Below the pieces are notes generated by a model. It worked only from the letters and a program-made list of their open reading frames with translations, was not told the DNA's origin and searched no databases. The position numbers and the translations under genes were made by a program. A DNA stretch of 7,638 bases from Pseudomonadota bacterium (GTDB taxonomy: Bacteria; Pseudomonadota; Gammaproteobacteria; Pseudomonadales; Moraxellaceae). Shown here piece by piece: positions 5,504 to 7,638 of this stretch (position 1 is its first letter; each line of letters opens with the position of its first letter). The stretch lies in contig JAEWKT010000045.1 of NCBI GenBank assembly GCA_023393635.1, positions 1 through 7,638 on the forward strand. The letters run 5' to 3'.

Positions 5504-5812
5504 TTATTTTGATGATAATGCATCATTCACAGCATCTCGTAAAGCCTTACCTGGTTTAAAGTGAGGTACTGCTTTGGCGGCTACTTTTACTGAATCACCA
5601 GTTTTGGGATTGCGGCCTAAACGAGGGTCACGGTGGTGCAGCGCAAAGCTACCAAACCCACGAATTTCAATGCGATTATTAGTTGCCAGTGTGCCGATCA
5701 TTTGATCAAGCATGGTCTTAACAGCTTCTTCGACAATAGCTTCAGAGATGTTGGCTTGCTTATCAGCAATCCGTTCGATGAGGTCAGATTTATTTAATGC
5801 AGTTGTTGTCAT
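5504..5812 (-). CDS. ihfB: Integration host factor subunit beta
   Basis: This is the beta subunit of IHF, a heterodimeric DNA-bending protein of the HU family acting in nucleoid organisation, transcription, replication and site-specific recombination. The 102-residue protein (E. coli 94) shows L-N-K-S-D-L-I-E-R-I (6-15), the signature R-I-E-I-R-G-F-G-S-F (47-56), the DNA-intercalating arm G-R-N-P-K-T-G-D-S-V (66-75) with its proline, and V-P-H-F-K-P-G-K-A-L-R-D (82-93). The I-E-I-R-G-F-G-S-F and V-P-H-F-K-P-G-K wording distinguishes it from IHF alpha and HU. A few extra residues lie at each end. The start is ATG preceded by a GAGAG-type Shine-Dalgarno about 8 bases upstream. It is downstream of rpsA, the classical rpsA-ihfB linkage. 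The 126-bp gap contains two hairpins and a likely promoter, so it can be expressed apart from rpsA. Confidence 0.96.
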   Translation of the reverse strand: MTTTALNKSDLIERIADKQANISEAIVEEAVKTMLDQMIGTLATNNRIEIRGFGSFALHHRDPRLGRNPKTGDSVKVAAKAVPHFKPGKALRDAVNDALSSK

Positions 5813-5841
5813 GATTAATCTCTCACAAATTCAGATAGTTA

Positions 5842-5850
5842 ATCATAACA
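5842..5850 (-). promoter_or_regulatory. Candidate extended -10 promoter for ihfB
   Basis: The minus strand reads TGTTATGAT (5850-5842), an extended -10 element (TGn followed by TATGAT), 29 bp before the ihfB ATG. The -35 region is weak (ACCGAA at 17-bp spacing), as is common with extended -10 promoters. In E. coli ihfB also has its own promoter downstream of rpsA. Confidence 0.4.
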
Positions 5851-5864
5851 GCTTTTTATGATAG

Positions 5865-5899
5865 TTCGGTAGCAGGAGTATTATCACTCTGCTACCGAA
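5865..5899 (-). other. Strong hairpin in the rpsA-ihfB gap
   Basis: TTCGGTAGCA (5865-5874) pairs with TGCTACCGAA (5890-5899). After a single bulged base (5875), GAGT (5876-5879) pairs with ACTC (5886-5889), leaving a 6-base loop. On the minus strand no U-run follows (CTATCATAAAAAGC), so it does not look like an ordinary intrinsic terminator. It may be an RNA-stabilising or processing structure at the 3' end of rpsA mRNA. Confidence 0.55.
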
Positions 5900-5918
5900 T
5901 GCAACTTTTTATTAAAAT

Positions 5919-5941
5919 TAAACTAAATAAGCTTTAGTTTA
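5919..5941 (-). terminator. AT-rich hairpin at the rpsA stop codon, weak terminator
   Basis: On the minus strand TAAACTAAA (5941-5933) pairs perfectly with TTTAGTTTA (5927-5919) around a 5-base loop. The rpsA stop TAA (5941-5939) forms the base of the stem, and ATTTTAAT follows. The stem is almost all A-T and the U-run is short, so termination would be partial at best. Confidence 0.35.
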
Positions 5942-7630
5942 CTTCATTTGTGCCTTAATTAAGTCACCAATGGTTTTAGGGCCAGCGTCTTGATTGCCAG
6001 TCGCTGCTGCTGCAGGTGCAGTAGTACGTAGGTTATTAATGGCTTCACGCTCTTCCGCTTCATCTTTTGCCTTGATAGACAGGTTGATGGTGCGAGATTT
6101 ACGATCTACGTTAATAATCTTGGCTTCAATTTCCTGACCAACAGTTAAATGCTTAGTCGCATCTTCTACACGGTCACGATTAATTTCAGAGGCTTTTAAG
6201 GTTGCTTCAATATCATCAGCCAATTTCACGGTTGCACCGCGAGCATCAACTTCAGTTACTGTACCTTTAACTAAAGCACCGCGCTCATTTGTTGACAGGT
6301 AGTCATTAAATGGATCGTTGTTTAGTTGTTTTACGCCAAGGCTGATACGGTTACCTTCTGCATCAACAGACAGGATAACGGCTTCAACAGTGTCACCTTT
6401 CTTGTAACGACGAATCGCTTCTTCGCCAACTTCGTTCCAGGAAATATCAGACAAGTGAACCAAACCATCAATACCACCAGGCAGGCCAATGAAGATACCA
6501 AAGTCAGTGATTGACTTAATTGTACCAGACACTTTTTCGCCTTTTTCATGGTTCTTGGCAAACTCTTCCCATGGATTAGCACGGGTTTGTTTGATGCCAA
6601 GGCTGATACGACGACGCTCTTCGTCAACTTCCAGAACCATTACATCAACTTCATCACCAATCTGAACCACTTTGGATGGATGAATGTTCTTGTTGGTATG
6701 ATCCATTTCAGAAACGTGTACCAGACCTTCAACGCCTTCAGCGATTTCAGCGAAACAGCCATAGTCAGTTAGGTTGGTTACGCGCGCCTTAACGATAGAA
6801 CCTTTTGGATAACGGCTCATGATTTCTAACCATGGGTCAGAACCAAGCTGTTTTAAGCCTAAAGATACACGGTTACGCTCACGGTCAAACTTCAGGACCT
6901 TAACAGTGACTTCCTGACCTACTTCAACCACTTCTGATGGGTGCTTGATGCGTTTCCATGCCATGTCAGTGATGTGCAACAGGCCATCAATACCGCCCAG
7001 ATCAACGAATGCACCATAGTCAGTCAGGTTCTTGATTACACCAGTAACCACTTGACCTTCTTCTAACTGACCTAATAATGCTTCACGCTCTGCAGAGCTT
7101 TCGGCTTCCATCACCGCACGACGGCTTACCACAACGTTGTTACGCTTGGCATCAAGTTTGATGACTTTAAACTCGAGGTCTTTGCCTTCTAAGTGAGTAG
7201 TGTCACGGATGGGACGAGTGTCTACCAAAGAACCTGGCAGGAACGCACGAACTGGACCGATATCTACAGTGAAACCGCCTTTAACTTTACCAGAAATAAC
7301 GCCAGTAACGATTTCGCCATCTTCGAAGATTTTTTCAAGCTTGGTCCAGGTTTCAGCACGTTTGGCTTTTTCGCGAGACAGTACAGTTTGACCCATACCG
7401 TTGTCTAACGCTTCAACCACTACGTCAACAGAGTCGCCAACAGCAACTTCAAGTTCACGTTGATCGTTTAAAAACTCTGAACGAGGCACAACACCTTCAG
7501 ACTTAAGACCAGTATCAACTGTTACCCAGTCGCTGTCGATGTTTACTACGGTGCCTTGGATCACTGCGCCTTTTTCGACGTCAAGATTTAATTGGCTTTC
7601 TTCAAATAAGGCGGCAAAAGATTCCGTCAT
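5939..7630 (-). CDS. rpsA: 30S ribosomal protein S1
   Basis: S1 is the large, flexibly attached 30S protein that binds mRNA leaders and unfolds structured start regions. The 563-residue protein (E. coli 557) carries six S1/OB-fold repeats at about 21-87, 105-171, 192-260, 277-347, 364-434 and 451-520. Repeats 1 and 2 are divergent and ribosome-binding. Repeats 3-5 have the classic RNA-binding wording (D-Y-G-A-F-V-D-L, D-Y-G-C-F-A-E-I, D-F-G-I-F-I-G-L, each followed by G-L-x-H-x-S/T). The C-terminus ends I-G-D-L-I-K-A-Q-M-K after an Ala-rich linker. The start M-T-E-S-F-A-A-L-F-E-E-S fits the family. Only 8 bases lie upstream before the window edge, so its promoter and leader, where S1 autoregulation would act, are not visible. 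The gene is complete and looks entirely normal. Confidence 0.98.
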   Translation of the reverse strand: MTESFAALFEESQLNLDVEKGAVIQGTVVNIDSDWVTVDTGLKSEGVVPRSEFLNDQRELEVAVGDSVDVVVEALDNGMGQTVLSREKAKRAETWTKLEKIFEDGEIVTGVISGKVKGGFTVDIGPVRAFLPGSLVDTRPIRDTTHLEGKDLEFKVIKLDAKRNNVVVSRRAVMEAESSAEREALLGQLEEGQVVTGVIKNLTDYGAFVDLGGIDGLLHITDMAWKRIKHPSEVVEVGQEVTVKVLKFDRERNRVSLGLKQLGSDPWLEIMSRYPKGSIVKARVTNLTDYGCFAEIAEGVEGLVHVSEMDHTNKNIHPSKVVQIGDEVDVMVLEVDEERRRISLGIKQTRANPWEEFAKNHEKGEKVSGTIKSITDFGIFIGLPGGIDGLVHLSDISWNEVGEEAIRRYKKGDTVEAVILSVDAEGNRISLGVKQLNNDPFNDYLSTNERGALVKGTVTEVDARGATVKLADDIEATLKASEINRDRVEDATKHLTVGQEIEAKIINVDRKSRTINLSIKAKDEAEEREAINNLRTTAPAAAATGNQDAGPKTIGDLIKAQMK

Positions 7631-7638
7631 GGTATACC

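Noticed and set aside
5841..5853. IHF-binding site for autoregulation upstream of ihfB
   Set aside because: AATCAT at 5841 differs from the WATCAA core and the required TTR at the right distance is missing.
6326..7408. Several 62-98 codon frames on both strands inside rpsA
   Set aside because: All are shadows of the repeated S1 domains in other frames; none has a plausible start region or family match.

Overview
The window looks like a chromosomal segment of a Gammaproteobacterium, most likely family Moraxellaceae (the Acinetobacter/Moraxella/Psychrobacter side). The grounds are AT-rich DNA, the right-hand block rpsA-ihfB-lapA-pyrF, a YaiL/DUF2058 protein with the enterobacterial-type C-terminus, and a PyrF whose likely N-terminus (M-S-I-I-V-A-L-D) resembles Acinetobacter PyrF as I remember it. 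The genus cannot be settled from this sequence alone. Eight protein genes are present and all appear intact. I see no tRNA, rRNA, CRISPR array, transposase, integrase or phage gene.

Layout. Bases 1-337 hold no gene. They contain a striking nested inverted repeat (13-126), an AT-rich stretch and a possible promoter. Four genes follow on the plus strand: ddh (meso-diaminopimelate D-dehydrogenase, 338-1324) with its own terminator; an NCS2 pyrimidine permease closest to RutG (1576-2895); a six-helix YoaK/DUF1275 membrane protein (3008-3676); and a DUF2058/YaiL-like protein (3750-4283). A 12-bp-stem terminator at 4371-4410 separates this group from four minus-strand genes, which in transcription order are rpsA (ribosomal protein S1, 7630-5939), ihfB (5812-5504), lapA-like (5481-5131) and pyrF (5095-4412).

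Function. The minus-strand block is a housekeeping cluster: translation (S1), nucleoid architecture (IHF beta), an envelope protein (LapA domain) and the last step of UMP synthesis (PyrF). The plus-strand genes look more like individually controlled accessory functions. Ddh gives a one-step route to meso-DAP for lysine and peptidoglycan. The RutG-like permease handles pyrimidine uptake, so the window holds both a salvage gene and a de novo pyrimidine gene, in separate transcription units.

Most worth a second look: (i) an intrinsic terminator whose hairpin contains the lapA stop codon and which lies directly before pyrF, an arrangement resembling the coupled attenuation known for E. coli pyrE; (ii) the 114-bp nested palindrome with a dif/XerCD-like left arm upstream of ddh; (iii) ddh itself, a patchily distributed gene; (iv) a 10-codon upstream reading frame ending 3 nt before the GTG start of the permease; (v) two strong hairpins between rpsA and ihfB. 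No wholly new multi-gene system is evident.
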